NCBI RefSeq assembly: GCF_018304945.1
Contig: NZ_JAGQEE010000012.1
Coordinates: forward strand, 48,628-112,627
Length of the DNA: 64,000 nt
From: Collimonas humicola
Lineage (GTDB): Bacteria; Pseudomonadota; Gammaproteobacteria; Burkholderiales; Burkholderiaceae_D
Direction: 5' to 3'
A program made the translations under genes and the position numbers. The notes beneath the pieces were generated by a model. That model did not search any database. It had not been told where the DNA came from and saw only the letters and a list, made by a program, of their open reading frames with translations. Position 1 is the stretch's first letter; each line of letters begins with the position of its first letter. This document shows, in pieces, positions 10,011 through 19,496 of the stretch.

Positions 10011-10179
10011 AGTGAAAACTCAGGAAGGTGATGAATGACGAAAAGGCGGACTGCGGATAAGCTCTACTGGAAAACCGCTTCAGGGCTGCCCCCCCGATGG
10101 CGGGATTGGCAGCCTGGCGTTGCTAAAACCTGCTTGACCGGGCGTGACCGGCGCAACTGGCATCGGGCAACGCAAAACT

Positions 10180-10207
10180 ACAAATTACAAAATTACAAAT
10201 TACAAAA
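10180..10207. repeat. Short tandem repeat at the 3' end of fis
   Basis: ACAAATT, ACAAAATT, ACAAATT and ACAAAA follow one another (7-8 bp units), starting just beyond the fis stop and including its TAA. The tract is AT-rich in GC-rich surroundings. No function can be read from it; unit number could vary between strains by slippage. Confidence 0.6.
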
Positions 10208-10433
10208 GGCCGTGCTGCTGCAATTTCTTGCGCAGGGTGTTGCGATTGATGCCCAACATCTCGGCGGCATGCGACTGGTTGCCTTCGGCGCGCGCGATCA
10301 CGGCTTCCAATACCGGTTTTTCAACCGTGGAAATCACCATGTCGTAGACATTCGACGGCGGCTGTTCGCCCAAATCCTTGAAATATTTTTCAAGGCTTTG
10401 CTTTACCACGTCTTGGATACTTTCTTTACTCAT
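10200..10433 (-). CDS. fis: Fis family DNA-binding protein
   Basis: Fis is a small nucleoid protein that bends DNA and stimulates rRNA promoters in fast-growing cells. The 77-residue product has the C-terminal helix-turn-helix (about residues 51-74, NQSHAAEMLGINRNTLRKK) nearly identical to the HTH of E. coli Fis and NtrC. It is shorter at the N-terminus than the 98-residue enterobacterial protein, as is usual in betaproteobacteria. The pairing with upstream dusB is conserved across many gammaproteobacteria and betaproteobacteria. The start is preceded by A-rich DNA (A8 and A6 tracts) rather than a clear Shine-Dalgarno. Confidence 0.95.
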   Translation of the reverse strand: MSKESIQDVVKQSLEKYFKDLGEQPPSNVYDMVISTVEKPVLEAVIARAEGNQSHAAEMLGINRNTLRKKLQQHGLL

Positions 10434-10559
10434 TCTTTTTTACTATTCTTTTTTTTAAGATCCGGGCCGGATCTCCTGCAGCGCCACGCTTTTGCCACAC
10501 TCTTGCCGCGGCCAGCTTGCCGGAAAATCCCGCCCAGTCCTGTTTCTTGTTGATCTGAT

Positions 10560-11573
10560 TCAGGCCGCCATCTGCTCGGCCACCCCGTATTGTAACCGCT
10601 CCCCAAACGCAAACTGCGATTCGAAGAAGCTATTTACTGCAGCCAGCTGCTGGCCGCAATCTTCCAGCAGGTTCATGCGTTGCCGGAATGCCTCGCCGCC
10701 CGGCAAATCGCGCACATACCAGCCAATGTGCTTGCGGGCAGTGCGCACGCCCAGGTAATCCCCATAGAAGCCGTAATGCGCGCGCAGATGCTCATCCATC
10801 AGTTGTTGCACTTCCGCCACCAGCGGCGCCGGCAAATATTCGCCGGTGCGCAGGTAGTGCGCGATTTCGCGGAAAATCCAGGGCCGCCCCTGCGCCGCGC
10901 GGCCGACCATGATGGCGTCGGCCTTGGTGTATTCCAGCACCTGGCGCGCCTTTTCCGGCGTCGTGATGTCGCCGTTGGCGACTACCGGGATGGACACCGC
11001 GGCCTTGACGGCTGCAATCGTCTGGTATTCGGCGTCGCCGCTGTAGCCGTCGGCGCGCGTGCGCCCATGCAAAGTCAGCATGGCGATGCCGCTGGCTTCG
11101 GCCAGGCGCGCGATATTCAAGGCGTTCTTGTTGAGGCGATCCCAGCCGGTGCGAAATTTCAGCGTCACCGGGACATCCACCGCACCGACTACCGCTTCCA
11201 GGATCCGCGCCACCAGTTGCTCGTCCTGCAACAATGCCGAACCGCACCAGCTGTTGCAGACTTTCTTGACCGGGCAGCCCATGTTGATATCGATGATTTG
11301 CGCACCGTGGTCAACATTGTATTTTGCACATTCCGCCAGCATCTGCGAATCGGCGCCAGCGATCTGCACCGCCCGCGGCTCCATCTCGCCATCGTGGTTG
11401 ATGCGGCGCGACGTCTTTTCGGTCTGCCACAGGCGCGGATTGGAGGCGGCCATTTCCGACACCGCATAGCCGGCGCCCAGCTCTTTGCAGAGCTGTCGGA
11501 ACGGCCTGTCCGTGACACCGGCCATCGGTGCCACAAAGACATTGTTGCGCAGGAAATAAGGGCCGATATTCAT
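10560..11573 (-). CDS. dusB: DusB, tRNA-dihydrouridine synthase
   Basis: DusB is an FMN enzyme that reduces specific uridines in the tRNA D-loop with NADPH. The 337-residue TIM-barrel protein opens with PMAGVTDRPFRQLCKELGAG, and carries the active-site motif INMGCPVKKV with the catalytic cysteine at C100, plus the FMN phosphate-binding VANGDI and MVGRAAQGRPW segments. It lies directly upstream of fis on the same strand, the conserved dusB-fis arrangement, and probably supplies the promoter for fis. Confidence 0.96.
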   Translation of the reverse strand: MNIGPYFLRNNVFVAPMAGVTDRPFRQLCKELGAGYAVSEMAASNPRLWQTEKTSRRINHDGEMEPRAVQIAGADSQMLAECAKYNVDHGAQIIDINMGCPVKKVCNSWCGSALLQDEQLVARILEAVVGAVDVPVTLKFRTGWDRLNKNALNIARLAEASGIAMLTLHGRTRADGYSGDAEYQTIAAVKAAVSIPVVANGDITTPEKARQVLEYTKADAIMVGRAAQGRPWIFREIAHYLRTGEYLPAPLVAEVQQLMDEHLRAHYGFYGDYLGVRTARKHIGWYVRDLPGGEAFRQRMNLLEDCGQQLAAVNSFFESQFAFGERLQYGVAEQMAA

Positions 11574-11664
11574 GGCGGTATCGAAAGCTCGAGATGAGTT
11601 GCAGCGGGAAAGGCGTCATTTTATCGCGATTGCCGCCGCACGCGGGTTATTCTCGGTGTGTACT

Positions 11665-12786
11665 TTAGAGCTCGTCTTCGGCTACCGTACTGGAGCTGTG
11701 CAGATGCTGGGTAGCGTAATGGATCAGTTCGTCGAGCCCGCGGCCATCGGCGCCATAGGTAGCCACCCCCACCGAGAGCGCCAGCCGGATCGACCAGTTT
11801 TCGATATTCACCGGATGATGCTTGAAATGGCCGAGGAAGGCTGCGGCCAGGTTTTCCGCATCCACCGTGTCGGTCGCCGGCAACACATACAGGAATTCAG
11901 TGGCATTCCAGCGGCCGCCGCTGTCGCTCTTGCGCAGCTGTCCGCCGGTATCCTTGGCAAACGCCGCCAGGATATTGTCGGCCACGGCCCAGCCGTAGAG
12001 ATCGTTGATCTTGTGAAACTCGTCCAGCTGACAATAAAGGATCGACAGCGGCGATTCGTCGGTCGCGGTGGCGGCCACCGCTTCTTCGTAGACATGGACA
12101 ATGCGGCGCCGCGTCAGCAAGCCCGTCAGCGAATCGAGCTGGGCTTGCCGCGTCAGCAGATGCGACAGGTTGGACTGCTTCCAGATCACCTCGCAGACAT
12201 GGCCGAAAGCCTGGAACGAAGCGTACCCGGTGTCGGCGAAATAATCATGCCGGTCGGCATAAAACACCATCATGCCGTGCATGCGGGCTTTTTCCGAGCG
12301 CAGCGGTATCGCCAGCGCCGCCGTGGCGGAGCATTTTTCCGGATGGGCTTGCCAAGGCGCAAACAATGACTGGAAGTCGCTGTCGTGGCCGGCTTCCCAG
12401 TCTGCTTCCTGGGCAAACGGCGCAACGTAATCAAAACAGTCCTTGGACAGCTGCCAATGATCCGATTCGCTCAGGGCCTTACCGACGATCGCAGTCGGCT
12501 TGATCGCCGCCTCCGAGTCATCCTGGCAAAAGCCGACCCACACCAGCCGGATATGCTGACTGGCCGGCAAGATCATCTGGCACAGGCGCTTGACGCTTTC
12601 GCGGCCGCTATAGGCTTGCGGCAGGGTCTGCAGCAGCTGGTGCAAGACGCCGACCAGCGCCAGCTGCTCTTCATTCAGTGCAGGGGCTGCAGGCTCCGCG
12701 GCAGCCTTTTTCCCTGTGGCCGATTCCACGAATTGCTCGGGGTCAGCAGTACGCTGCGCCCAAGAGGGGAAGAGATTAAGTTTCAT
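11665..12786 (-). CDS. GGDEF-domain protein with degenerate active site
   Basis: A 373-residue protein with a GAF-like N-terminal region (about 40-205) and a C-terminal GGDEF-fold domain (about 215-370: DSLTGLLTRRR, KINDLYG). In active diguanylate cyclases the signature is RxGGDEF; here it reads RWNATEF (residues 292-298), and the first metal-binding aspartate of the DxD-F element is Gln253. Both changes should abolish c-di-GMP synthesis, so a sensory or GTP-binding role is more likely. There is no signal peptide or membrane segment, so it is probably cytoplasmic. The upstream 177 bp are AT-rich and probably hold its promoter. Confidence 0.85.
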   Translation of the reverse strand: MKLNLFPSWAQRTADPEQFVESATGKKAAAEPAAPALNEEQLALVGVLHQLLQTLPQAYSGRESVKRLCQMILPASQHIRLVWVGFCQDDSEAAIKPTAIVGKALSESDHWQLSKDCFDYVAPFAQEADWEAGHDSDFQSLFAPWQAHPEKCSATAALAIPLRSEKARMHGMMVFYADRHDYFADTGYASFQAFGHVCEVIWKQSNLSHLLTRQAQLDSLTGLLTRRRIVHVYEEAVAATATDESPLSILYCQLDEFHKINDLYGWAVADNILAAFAKDTGGQLRKSDSGGRWNATEFLYVLPATDTVDAENLAAAFLGHFKHHPVNIENWSIRLALSVGVATYGADGRGLDELIHYATQHLHSSSTVAEDEL

Positions 12787-12963
12787 GCTGGCGGCCCCAC
12801 TATTGTTTTAGTTCTTATCGGCAAGATTAGCACAAGCTCGCTGCCTTTATCGCAACTGTTTTGGCTGCAGCTTATACAGATTTATAGCAGTTTTACGATA
12901 TTAATCTACAGCAACAAAATGCGCGCTGGCGAGGATTTTTCGTGTACTTGCCCGTCTACGAGG

Positions 12964-13623
12964 TCAGCGATCGATTTCGTCCAGCGCCAGCTCGTCCAGA
13001 TGGACCACTTCGGCCCAGCCATCCACGCGCAAGGGCTGCGCCCAATCCGGATTCCAGCTCAGGCGATTGATGCTGGCGTTGAAAATATCGCAGCTGCGCG
13101 GCTGCTCCAGCGGCAATTGATTGGCGAAACGGTAAATGCAGTCGAGCACGCCGCCATGGGCGACTATCGCAATCCGCGCCAGCGCGCCGGCGCGCAGCAC
13201 AGCGAGCAAGGCGCTCACCGTCCGCTCGTAAAATTCGCGCATGGTTTCCGCCGCATGCACGCCGGCCGGATAACGATAGTCGACTGCGCGCTCCATCAGG
13301 GCCGCGTAGGCCTCAGGAAAGCGCTGCGCCGCTTCCGGATAGCGCAGGCCTTCCAGCGCACCGTAGCAGCGCTCGCGCAAACCGGCGTCGAGTCGCAAGG
13401 ATAGGTTGCGGGCAGCTGTCAGCGGCGCCGCGGTTTGCCGGGCGCGCTGCAGATCGCTGCTGAAGACCGCGTCGAGGGCGATGCCGTCCAGGCTGCGGGC
13501 CAGCGCCAGCGCCTGGCGTTCGCCGACCTGGTTAAGCGGAATGTCGAGATGGCCCTGCAGGCGGCGCTCCAGGTTCCAGTCCGTTTCGCCGTGGCGTATC
13601 AATAAGATTTCAGTAGTTGCCAT
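12964..13623 (-). CDS. Histidine phosphatase family protein (phosphoglycerate mutase-like)
   Basis: A 219-residue branch-1 histidine phosphatase. The phospho-accepting histidine lies in LIRHGETDWN (about residues 7-16), the second catalytic histidine in IAIVAHGGVLD, with the conserved Arg in SDLQRARQTA. This family includes cofactor-dependent phosphoglycerate mutases, GpmB-like enzymes, alpha-ribazole phosphatase and broad-specificity phosphatases. Length and motif fit the GpmB-like group, but the substrate cannot be read from sequence. It lies 25 nt downstream of the PEBP gene and is probably in one transcript with tyrS-dtd. Confidence 0.9.
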   Translation of the reverse strand: MATTEILLIRHGETDWNLERRLQGHLDIPLNQVGERQALALARSLDGIALDAVFSSDLQRARQTAAPLTAARNLSLRLDAGLRERCYGALEGLRYPEAAQRFPEAYAALMERAVDYRYPAGVHAAETMREFYERTVSALLAVLRAGALARIAIVAHGGVLDCIYRFANQLPLEQPRSCDIFNASINRLSWNPDWAQPLRVDGWAEVVHLDELALDEIDR

Positions 13624-13648
13624 AAATTTTCTGCAGGTACGGGTATAG

Positions 13649-14278
13649 CTATAAAGCCGGATTCAAGGTGTACAGGCCGACCATGGCTTCTTCCGCCAGG
13701 ATGTGGCCGTGCATGGCCGCCAGCACTTGCGCGCCGGTGAATTTGCCGGTCACTGCCAGGCGCGGAATGCTGAGGGCGTACAAGGTGAAGATATATCGGT
13801 GGACGATTTCATCATTCCACGGCGGGCAAGGGCCGTCATAGCCGAAGTAGTCGCCGCTCATCGCCGCATCGCCGGCAAACCAGCCGGTATAGTCATTCAA
13901 GCCGTGGCGCAGGCCCGGGTTGCTGTCGATTTCCGGACCGGGCTTGCCGCACGGCGTGACGCCGTTGCTGAATGCGGCGGCGGCAATCGATGTGGTGGCC
14001 GGCGGCAGGTCCAGCAGCAGCCAGTGGAAAAAGTCGACGCGCGGCAAATCCGCCGCGACCGTCTTGCCTTCCTGGTTGACGTCGTCGCCGCGCGAAGGCA
14101 CGTCCGGATCGTGACAGATCAGCGCCAGCGATTGCGTGGCGGCCGGCAACTGGCTCCATGCAAAGTGAGGATTGCGGTTGGCCGACAAGCTGATATGGGT
14201 TTCCGGATGGCTCACGGCGAAAGCGAATTCGCCAGGAATATAGGCGCCGTCCTTAAAAGAATTGCTCCAGAGTTTCAT
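13649..14278 (-). CDS. YbhB/YbcL family Raf kinase inhibitor-like (PEBP) protein
   Basis: A 209-residue phosphatidylethanolamine-binding-protein fold protein. Diagnostic segments are the DPDVPSRGD anion-binding loop, FFHWLLLDLPP, and the GYDGPCPPWND / HRYIFTLYAL block. Bacterial members (YbhB, YbcL) bind small anionic ligands; the cellular role is poorly known. No signal peptide is visible, so it is probably cytoplasmic like YbhB. It has a central acidic insertion (GDDVNQEGKTVAADLPRVD) seen in several betaproteobacterial homologues. Confidence 0.9.
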   Translation of the reverse strand: MKLWSNSFKDGAYIPGEFAFAVSHPETHISLSANRNPHFAWSQLPAATQSLALICHDPDVPSRGDDVNQEGKTVAADLPRVDFFHWLLLDLPPATTSIAAAAFSNGVTPCGKPGPEIDSNPGLRHGLNDYTGWFAGDAAMSGDYFGYDGPCPPWNDEIVHRYIFTLYALSIPRLAVTGKFTGAQVLAAMHGHILAEEAMVGLYTLNPAL

Positions 14279-14329
14279 GGCAAGCTCCCGTGGATAATTT
14301 CAATTCCGCCAGACTACAGCAAAAACACC

Positions 14330-14788
14330 TTACGCTTTGGCCAGCGGCGGTTTTACCTGCAGCCAGAAAGTCACCGGGCCGTCATTGGTCAGCGACACTT
14401 TCATGTCGGCGCCGAAGCGGCCGGTTTGCACTTGTGCGTGGCTGCTGCCGGCCTGCTTCACAAAATAATCGAACAGGCGGCGGCCGTCTTCCGGCGCCGC
14501 TGCCGGCGTGAAGGAAGGCCGGGTGCCGGACTGCGTATCGGCCGCCAGCGTGAACTGCGGCACCAGCAGCAAGCCGCCGCCGATATCGCTGACGCTGCGG
14601 TTCATCTTGCCAGCATCGTCGCTGAACACGCGATAAGCAAGCAGCTTGGCGAGCAAGGCATCGGCCTGCTTTTCGCTGTCGCCGCGCTCGGCGCACAGCA
14701 GCACCATCAGGCCGGCTTCGATAGCGCCGACAGTGGCGCCGTCCACTACCACGCTGGCGTGGCTGACCCGTTGCAACAGGGCGATCAT
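14330..14788 (-). CDS. dtd: Dtd, D-aminoacyl-tRNA deacylase
   Basis: Dtd hydrolyses D-aminoacyl-tRNA (and Gly-tRNA-Ala), protecting translation from mischarging. The 152-residue protein starts [17 protein letters not shown] and keeps the PQFTLAADT active-site segment (usually SQFTL, so Ser is Pro here) and the C-terminal NDGPVTF (the NxGPVT cross-subunit motif). Its ATG overlaps the tyrS stop by 4 nt. Coupling with tyrosyl-tRNA synthetase fits the enzyme's classical D-Tyr-tRNA activity. Confidence 0.95.
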   Translation of the reverse strand: MIALLQRVSHASVVVDGATVGAIEAGLMVLLCAERGDSEKQADALLAKLLAYRVFSDDAGKMNRSVSDIGGGLLLVPQFTLAADTQSGTRPSFTPAAAPEDGRRLFDYFVKQAGSSHAQVQTGRFGADMKVSLTNDGPVTFWLQVKPPLAKA

Positions 14789-16056
14789 GCGGTCAGGGTA
14801 ACGCGGGCGAACTTGCGCTTGCCGACCTGTATCACGAAGGTCGCGGCATCGACCTTCAAACCCTTGTCGCTGATCACCGCGCCGTCGATCCGCACCCCGC
14901 CCTGCTCCACCATGCGTAACGCTTCCGAGGTCGACGGACAGAGATTGGCTTGCTTAAGCAACTGGCCGATGCCAAGCGGCGCGCCGCTCAAGGTCAGTTC
15001 AGCAATGTCGTCCGGAATGCCGCCCTTGGCGCGATTGTTGAAATCGCTCAGGGCATCTTCCGCCGCCTGCTGGCTATGGAAGCGCGCCACGATTTCCTGC
15101 GCCAGCGCGACCTTGATGTCGCGCGGATTCTGGCCGCCCTCGACCTGCGTCTTGTAAGCGGCGATCTGCGCCAGCGACTTGAACGACAGCAGTTCGTAGT
15201 AGCGCCACATCATGACGTCGGAAATGCTCATGACCTTGGCGAACATGGTGTTGGCCGGCTCGGTGATGCCGATGTAATTGCCCTTGGACTTGGACATCTT
15301 CTCGACGCCGTCCAGGCCTTCCAGCAGCGGCATGGTCAAGATGCATTGCGGTTCCTGGCCATAATCCTTTTGCAGCTCGCGCCCCACCAGCAGATTGAAT
15401 TTCTGGTCGGTGCCGCCCAGTTCCAGGTCGGACTCCAGCGCCACCGAATCGTAGCCCTGCATCAGCGGGTACAGCAGTTCGTGCACCGAAATCGGCGTGC
15501 CGGCCTTGAAGCGCTTGGTGAAATCTTCCCGCTCCAGGATGCGAGCCACCGTGTATTTGGCCGACAGCTGGATCATGCCGCGCGCGCCGAGCTTGTCCGA
15601 CCATTCCGAGTTGTAGCGGATTTCGGTGCGCGCCGGGTCCAGCACCAGGCTGGCCTGGGCGAAATAGGTCTTGGCGTTTTCTTCGATCTGCTCGCGCGTC
15701 AGCGGCGGCCGCGTGACGTTGCGGCCGGACGGATCGCCGATCATCGAGGTAAAGTCGCCGATCAGGAAAATCACGTTGTGGCCGAGATCCTGCAGCTGGC
15801 GCATCTTGTTCAGCACCACGGTATGGCCGAGATGCAGGTCGGGTGCGGTCGGGTCCAGGCCCAGCTTGATGCGCAGCGGCTTGCCGCTTTGTTCGGAGCG
15901 CTGCAGCTTGCGCGCAAAATCGCTCTCGATCAGCAGTTCGTCGACGCCGCGCTTGGTGATCGCCAGCGCTTCCAGGGTCCGGTCCGACAGCACCAGAGGG
16001 GTGTTTTCAGCAGCAGCGCCTGCTTGCGGTGATGCGTTTTGAGAATCGTGAGCCAT
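14785..16056 (-). CDS. tyrS: TyrS, tyrosyl-tRNA synthetase
   Basis: A class I aminoacyl-tRNA synthetase charging tRNA-Tyr. The 423-residue protein has the HIGH motif as HLGH (H75-H78), the KMSKS motif in [10 protein letters not shown] (about residue 250), and a C-terminal S4-like RNA-binding domain (about 355-420, [12 protein letters not shown]). The N-terminal ~20 residues ([15 protein letters not shown]) are low-complexity and may be dispensable; an in-frame later start is not obvious. It is the first gene of a tyrS-dtd-PEBP-phosphatase run and divergent from the M23 peptidase. Confidence 0.97.
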   Translation of the reverse strand: MAHDSQNASPQAGAAAENTPLVLSDRTLEALAITKRGVDELLIESDFARKLQRSEQSGKPLRIKLGLDPTAPDLHLGHTVVLNKMRQLQDLGHNVIFLIGDFTSMIGDPSGRNVTRPPLTREQIEENAKTYFAQASLVLDPARTEIRYNSEWSDKLGARGMIQLSAKYTVARILEREDFTKRFKAGTPISVHELLYPLMQGYDSVALESDLELGGTDQKFNLLVGRELQKDYGQEPQCILTMPLLEGLDGVEKMSKSKGNYIGITEPANTMFAKVMSISDVMMWRYYELLSFKSLAQIAAYKTQVEGGQNPRDIKVALAQEIVARFHSQQAAEDALSDFNNRAKGGIPDDIAELTLSGAPLGIGQLLKQANLCPSTSEALRMVEQGGVRIDGAVISDKGLKVDAATFVIQVGKRKFARVTLTA

Positions 16057-16193
16057 AGGAAATAAAAATCCAGCGAAAATGAAATCTAAAAATCTAAAAA
16101 ACAGCGCTTGTGCTGCAAGGGCAGGAAATACAAGGACTACATAGGGTTACGATAATTCAGGATAGTCCTACGGTTTGCCTGGATGGGCTAAGG

Positions 16194-16199
16194 TATAAT
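16194..16199 (+). promoter_or_regulatory. Candidate -10 box for the M23 peptidase gene
   Basis: A perfect TATAAT stands about 87 bp upstream of the M23 peptidase ATG in the 229-bp divergent region with tyrS. The -35 region at 16-18 bp upstream is weak (no TTGACA-like hexamer), so the promoter would be activator- or context-dependent. Confidence 0.45.
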
Positions 16200-16285
16200 C
16201 CCTGATCCTTTTAATCCCGCCGCAAGTCGTTCAATCAAACAACAACACAAGAATCGGTAGCAAACGGCAAATTTTAACGTATTGC

Positions 16286-17692
16286 ATGTCTCTCAAAGAT
16301 AAAATCATCAACTTGCGGTCCAGTATCAAGCCGTTTTTCCAGCAGATACCCGCCCTGTTTACTGATTCCTCACGTAAAACCCGTATTGTCTCCGCTTCCG
16401 CCGTGCTGCTGACCCTGGTTGCCTTTGGCGCGGCCGGTGTTGCACCGTTGCCAACGGATCCTGACGATGTCCCTGTACGAGCGATTTCCGCGGAACTGGA
16501 ATTGCCTAGCCTGGGTGAGCAGATTGCCAAGCTTGAAGCTCAGCAACAGTTGTATGTTGCCGAAGACAAGATGCGTGCCGGCGATACCCTGGCGGCCTTG
16601 CTGACGCGGCTGGGCGTGGATGACGACGAGGCAGCCGGTTTCATCAAGTCCGACAGCAGCGCGCGCGCTATGCTGCGCCTGAAACCGGGCACCGCGGTGC
16701 AGGCGCAGACCAGCAATGACGGCCAATTGCAGATGTTGCGCGCCACCATCACCGACGGTCGCGACAATTCACCCAAGAACCTGCTGGTCCGGCGCGATGG
16801 CGACAAATTCAGCGTTGCCGAAGAAACACCGACTGTCGAACGCCGCATCGAAATGCATACCGGCGTGATCCGCTCCTCGCTGTTCGCCGCCACCGATGCG
16901 GCCGATATTCCGGACAGCGTGGCGTCGCAGATTGTCGCCATGTTCGGCACCAACATCAATTTTGCCTCCGACCTGAAACGCGGCGACCATTTTAATGTTG
17001 CTTACGAAACATTCTGGCAAGACGGCCAGTTCCTGCGCGCCGGCCGCATCCTCGCTGGCGAATTCGTCAACGGCGGCAAGCCGTTCCAGGCAGTCTGGTT
17101 CGACGATCCGGACAGCAGCGGCCAGGGCGGCTACTACGGTTTCGACGGCAAGTCGCTGAAAAAGGCGTTCCTGAAATCACCGCTGACCTTCACCCGCATT
17201 TCTTCCGGCTTCTCGATGCGCGTCCACCCCATCCTCGGCAAGTGGAAGAAGCACACCGGCGTCGACTTCGCCGCGGCAACGGGTACGCCCATCCATGCAA
17301 CAGCCGATGGCGTGATTGACTTCGCCGGCGTCGAAAGCGGCTACGGCAACGTCGTCATCATCAAGCACGACAGCAAGTATTCAACCGTGTACGCGCACAT
17401 GAGCCGCTTCGCGCCGGCCTCGCGTAAAGGCGGCAAAGTCAGCCAGGGCGATGTCATCGGCTATGTCGGCATGACCGGCTGGGCCACCGGCCCGCATCTG
17501 CACTACGAATTCCGCGTCGCCAACGAGCCCCGCGATCCGCTCTCGGTGGTGGTGCCTACCGCCAGCCCGCTGGCCGGCGCCGAGCTGCAACGTTTCAAGA
17601 CGGTGGCGGCGGATATCACCCATCGCTTCAACCTGCTGAGCGGCAGTGAAGCAAAGCCGGCGACGGCTGTCGCCAAGCTGGCCGCAAAGTAA
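16286..17692 (+). CDS. M23 family murein endopeptidase, membrane-anchored
   Basis: A 468-residue protein with an N-terminal membrane anchor (about residues 32-53, SASAVLLTLVAFGAAGVAP), an OapA/LysM-like middle region, and a C-terminal LytM/M23 zinc peptidase domain (about 310-430). The zinc and catalytic motifs are intact: HxxxG in GKWKKHTGVDFAAATG (H and D ligands), YAHMS and GPHLHYEFR (HxH). Such enzymes cut DD- or DL-cross-links in peptidoglycan in the periplasm during growth. The gene next to it, anmK, recycles the products. Its closest named relative is MepM (YebA). Confidence 0.92.
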   Translation: MSLKDKIINLRSSIKPFFQQIPALFTDSSRKTRIVSASAVLLTLVAFGAAGVAPLPTDPDDVPVRAISAELELPSLGEQIAKLEAQQQLYVAEDKMRAGDTLAALLTRLGVDDDEAAGFIKSDSSARAMLRLKPGTAVQAQTSNDGQLQMLRATITDGRDNSPKNLLVRRDGDKFSVAEETPTVERRIEMHTGVIRSSLFAATDAADIPDSVASQIVAMFGTNINFASDLKRGDHFNVAYETFWQDGQFLRAGRILAGEFVNGGKPFQAVWFDDPDSSGQGGYYGFDGKSLKKAFLKSPLTFTRISSGFSMRVHPILGKWKKHTGVDFAAATGTPIHATADGVIDFAGVESGYGNVVIIKHDSKYSTVYAHMSRFAPASRKGGKVSQGDVIGYVGMTGWATGPHLHYEFRVANEPRDPLSVVVPTASPLAGAELQRFKTVAADITHRFNLLSGSEAKPATAVAKLAAK

Positions 17693-17772
17693 ATTTCTGC
17701 CCGAAGGCAGGATAAACATAGAACCGTTGCCGGAGCGCTAGTAAAATCAAGCGATCTGACAACGGTTTTATT

Positions 17773-18936
17773 ATGCCCACTCCACATTCCCCCAGCGATT
17801 TGTATATCGGCCTGATGTCCGGCACCAGCCTGGATGGCGTCGACGGCGTCATTGCCGCCTTTGCCGCCGCGCCGGCACAACAGGCTGTCGCCACCGTCGC
17901 CTCGGCTTACGTCCCCTTTTCCGCCGGCCTGCGCGCCGAACTGATGGCCCTGCAAAGCGCAGGCCATGACGAGATCGAACGCGAGGCGCTGGTGGCCAAT
18001 ACCCTGGCCGCGCACTACGCCGCCTGCGTCGAGCGCCTGCTGGCGGAGGCCGGCGTGCAGCCAACCCAGATCCGCGCGATCGGCGTCCACGGGCAGACCA
18101 TCCGCCATCGTCCCGAGCTTGGCTTTACGCGCCAGGCCAACAACCCCTCGCTGCTGGCGGAGCTCACCGGCATCGACGTCATCGCCGACTTCCGCAGCCG
18201 CGACGTCGCCGCCGGCGGCCAGGGCGCGCCTCTGGTGCCGGCTTTTCACCAGGCGGTGTTCGCCGATCCGGCGCAAACCCGGGTGGTGGTGAATATCGGC
18301 GGCATCGGCAACATCAGCGTCCTGCATGGCGCTGCAGCGGAGAACGGGAACCGCGACGTCATCGGTTTCGACACCGGACCGGGCAATGTCCTGATGGACT
18401 TGTGGATCAAACGTCATCACGACAAGGATTACGATGAAGGCGGCAAGTGGGCCGCCAGCGGCCAGCCCTCGGCGGCGTTGCTGGCGCAGATGCGCAAGGA
18501 AGAGTACTTTGCCGCCGCGCCGCCCAAGAGCACCGGCCGCGACCTGTTCCATGCGGCCTGGCTGGACAAGCAATTGGGGCATGCGGCGCAATTGAAGCTG
18601 AGCCCGGCCGATGTCCAGGCTACATTGGCTGTACTGACCGCCAGCACCATCGCCGATGCGATTGCGCACCATGCGCCGGCGACAGAAACGGCGTATGTCT
18701 GCGGCGGCGGCGCCTATAACCCTTATCTGATGGCGCAGCTGGCGCAGGCGCTGCAAAGCCACGGCCTGAAGGCCAACGTGCAATCGACCGCGGCGCTGGG
18801 GATCGCCCCCAACCATGTCGAGGCGATAGCGTTCGCCTGGCTGGCGCTGCGCTTCGACCAGCGCCTGCCCGGCAATCTGCCATTGGTGACTGGAGCGCGC
18901 GGCTCACGCATCCTGGGAGCGCTCTATCCGGCCTGA
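17773..18936 (+). CDS. anmK: AnmK, anhydro-N-acetylmuramic acid kinase
   Basis: AnmK phosphorylates and opens 1,6-anhydro-MurNAc to MurNAc-6-phosphate in cell-wall recycling. The 387-residue ASKHA-fold protein has the ATP-binding motif [13 protein letters not shown] (residues 13-25), the NIGGIGNIS phosphate loop, the [12 protein letters not shown] block and the [10 protein letters not shown] motif. It lies 80 nt downstream of the M23 endopeptidase on the same strand, so a murein hydrolase and a recycling enzyme are probably co-transcribed. A strong terminator follows. Confidence 0.96.
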   Translation: MPTPHSPSDLYIGLMSGTSLDGVDGVIAAFAAAPAQQAVATVASAYVPFSAGLRAELMALQSAGHDEIEREALVANTLAAHYAACVERLLAEAGVQPTQIRAIGVHGQTIRHRPELGFTRQANNPSLLAELTGIDVIADFRSRDVAAGGQGAPLVPAFHQAVFADPAQTRVVVNIGGIGNISVLHGAAAENGNRDVIGFDTGPGNVLMDLWIKRHHDKDYDEGGKWAASGQPSAALLAQMRKEEYFAAAPPKSTGRDLFHAAWLDKQLGHAAQLKLSPADVQATLAVLTASTIADAIAHHAPATETAYVCGGGAYNPYLMAQLAQALQSHGLKANVQSTAALGIAPNHVEAIAFAWLALRFDQRLPGNLPLVTGARGSRILGALYPA

Positions 18937-18960
18937 CAGGCGCGGCGCCGCATACAAAAG

Positions 18961-18996
18961 AAAAGACGCTCGGGAATGGCTTCCCCAGCGTCTTTT
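18961..18996. terminator. Bidirectional Rho-independent terminator between anmK and erpA
   Basis: AAAAGACGCT (18961-18970) pairs with AGCGTCTTTT (18987-18996), with an inner GGGAA/TTCCC stem, and T-runs on both strands. It lies between convergent genes and serves both. Confidence 0.9.
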
Positions 18997-19043
18997 TTTA
19001 CTGCTGCGTCCTGCTCAGGCCGGTTCGAATCCGGCCGGATGCA

Positions 19044-19406
19044 TCAGGCCGAGAACGAAGAACCGCAACCGCAAGTGGTGGTTGCATTCGGATTCTTGAT
19101 CACGAATTGCGCGCCTTCCAGGTCATCCTTGTAATCGATTTCGGCGCCGACCAGATACTGGTAGCTCATCGAGTCGATCAGCAGCTGCACGCCGTTCTTG
19201 CTCATGGTGGTGTCGTCTTCATTGACGATTTCGTCAAAAGTGAAGCCGTACTGGAAGCCGGAACAACCGCCACCCTGCACGAATACGCGCAGCTTGAGGT
19301 CGGGATTGCCTTCTTCTTCGATCAGTTGCGCAACTTTGGCGGCGGCGCTATCGGTAAACACGATAGGGGATGCGACTACATCTTGGATTTCAGCGACAGC
19401 ATTCAT
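19044..19406 (-). CDS. erpA: ErpA, iron-sulfur cluster insertion protein
   Basis: ErpA is an A-type carrier that delivers Fe-S clusters to apoproteins such as IspG/IspH. The 120-residue product has the HesB/IscA fold with the three ligating cysteines at C48 ([10 protein letters not shown]), C112 and C114 (TTCGCGSSF). Length is typical. The association with argC, DUF6776 and a bactofilin is a recurring betaproteobacterial order; the 90-nt gap after bactofilin leaves room for a separate promoter. Confidence 0.96.
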   Translation of the reverse strand: MNAVAEIQDVVASPIVFTDSAAAKVAQLIEEEGNPDLKLRVFVQGGGCSGFQYGFTFDEIVNEDDTTMSKNGVQLLIDSMSYQYLVGAEIDYKDDLEGAQFVIKNPNATTTCGCGSSFSA

Positions 19407-19496
19407 TTTTTGCTCCTGCGGGGGAATACATACAATACTGCATTATAGGCGCTTGCCCGGATTCATGCAGGCAAAGCCCGAAACCGCTTGCGGTTG

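Noticed and set aside
10461..10475. GATCCGGGCCGGATC as fis or dusB terminator
   Set aside because: The T-rich tract is on the wrong side for transcription from dusB, so it is a palindrome without terminator shape.
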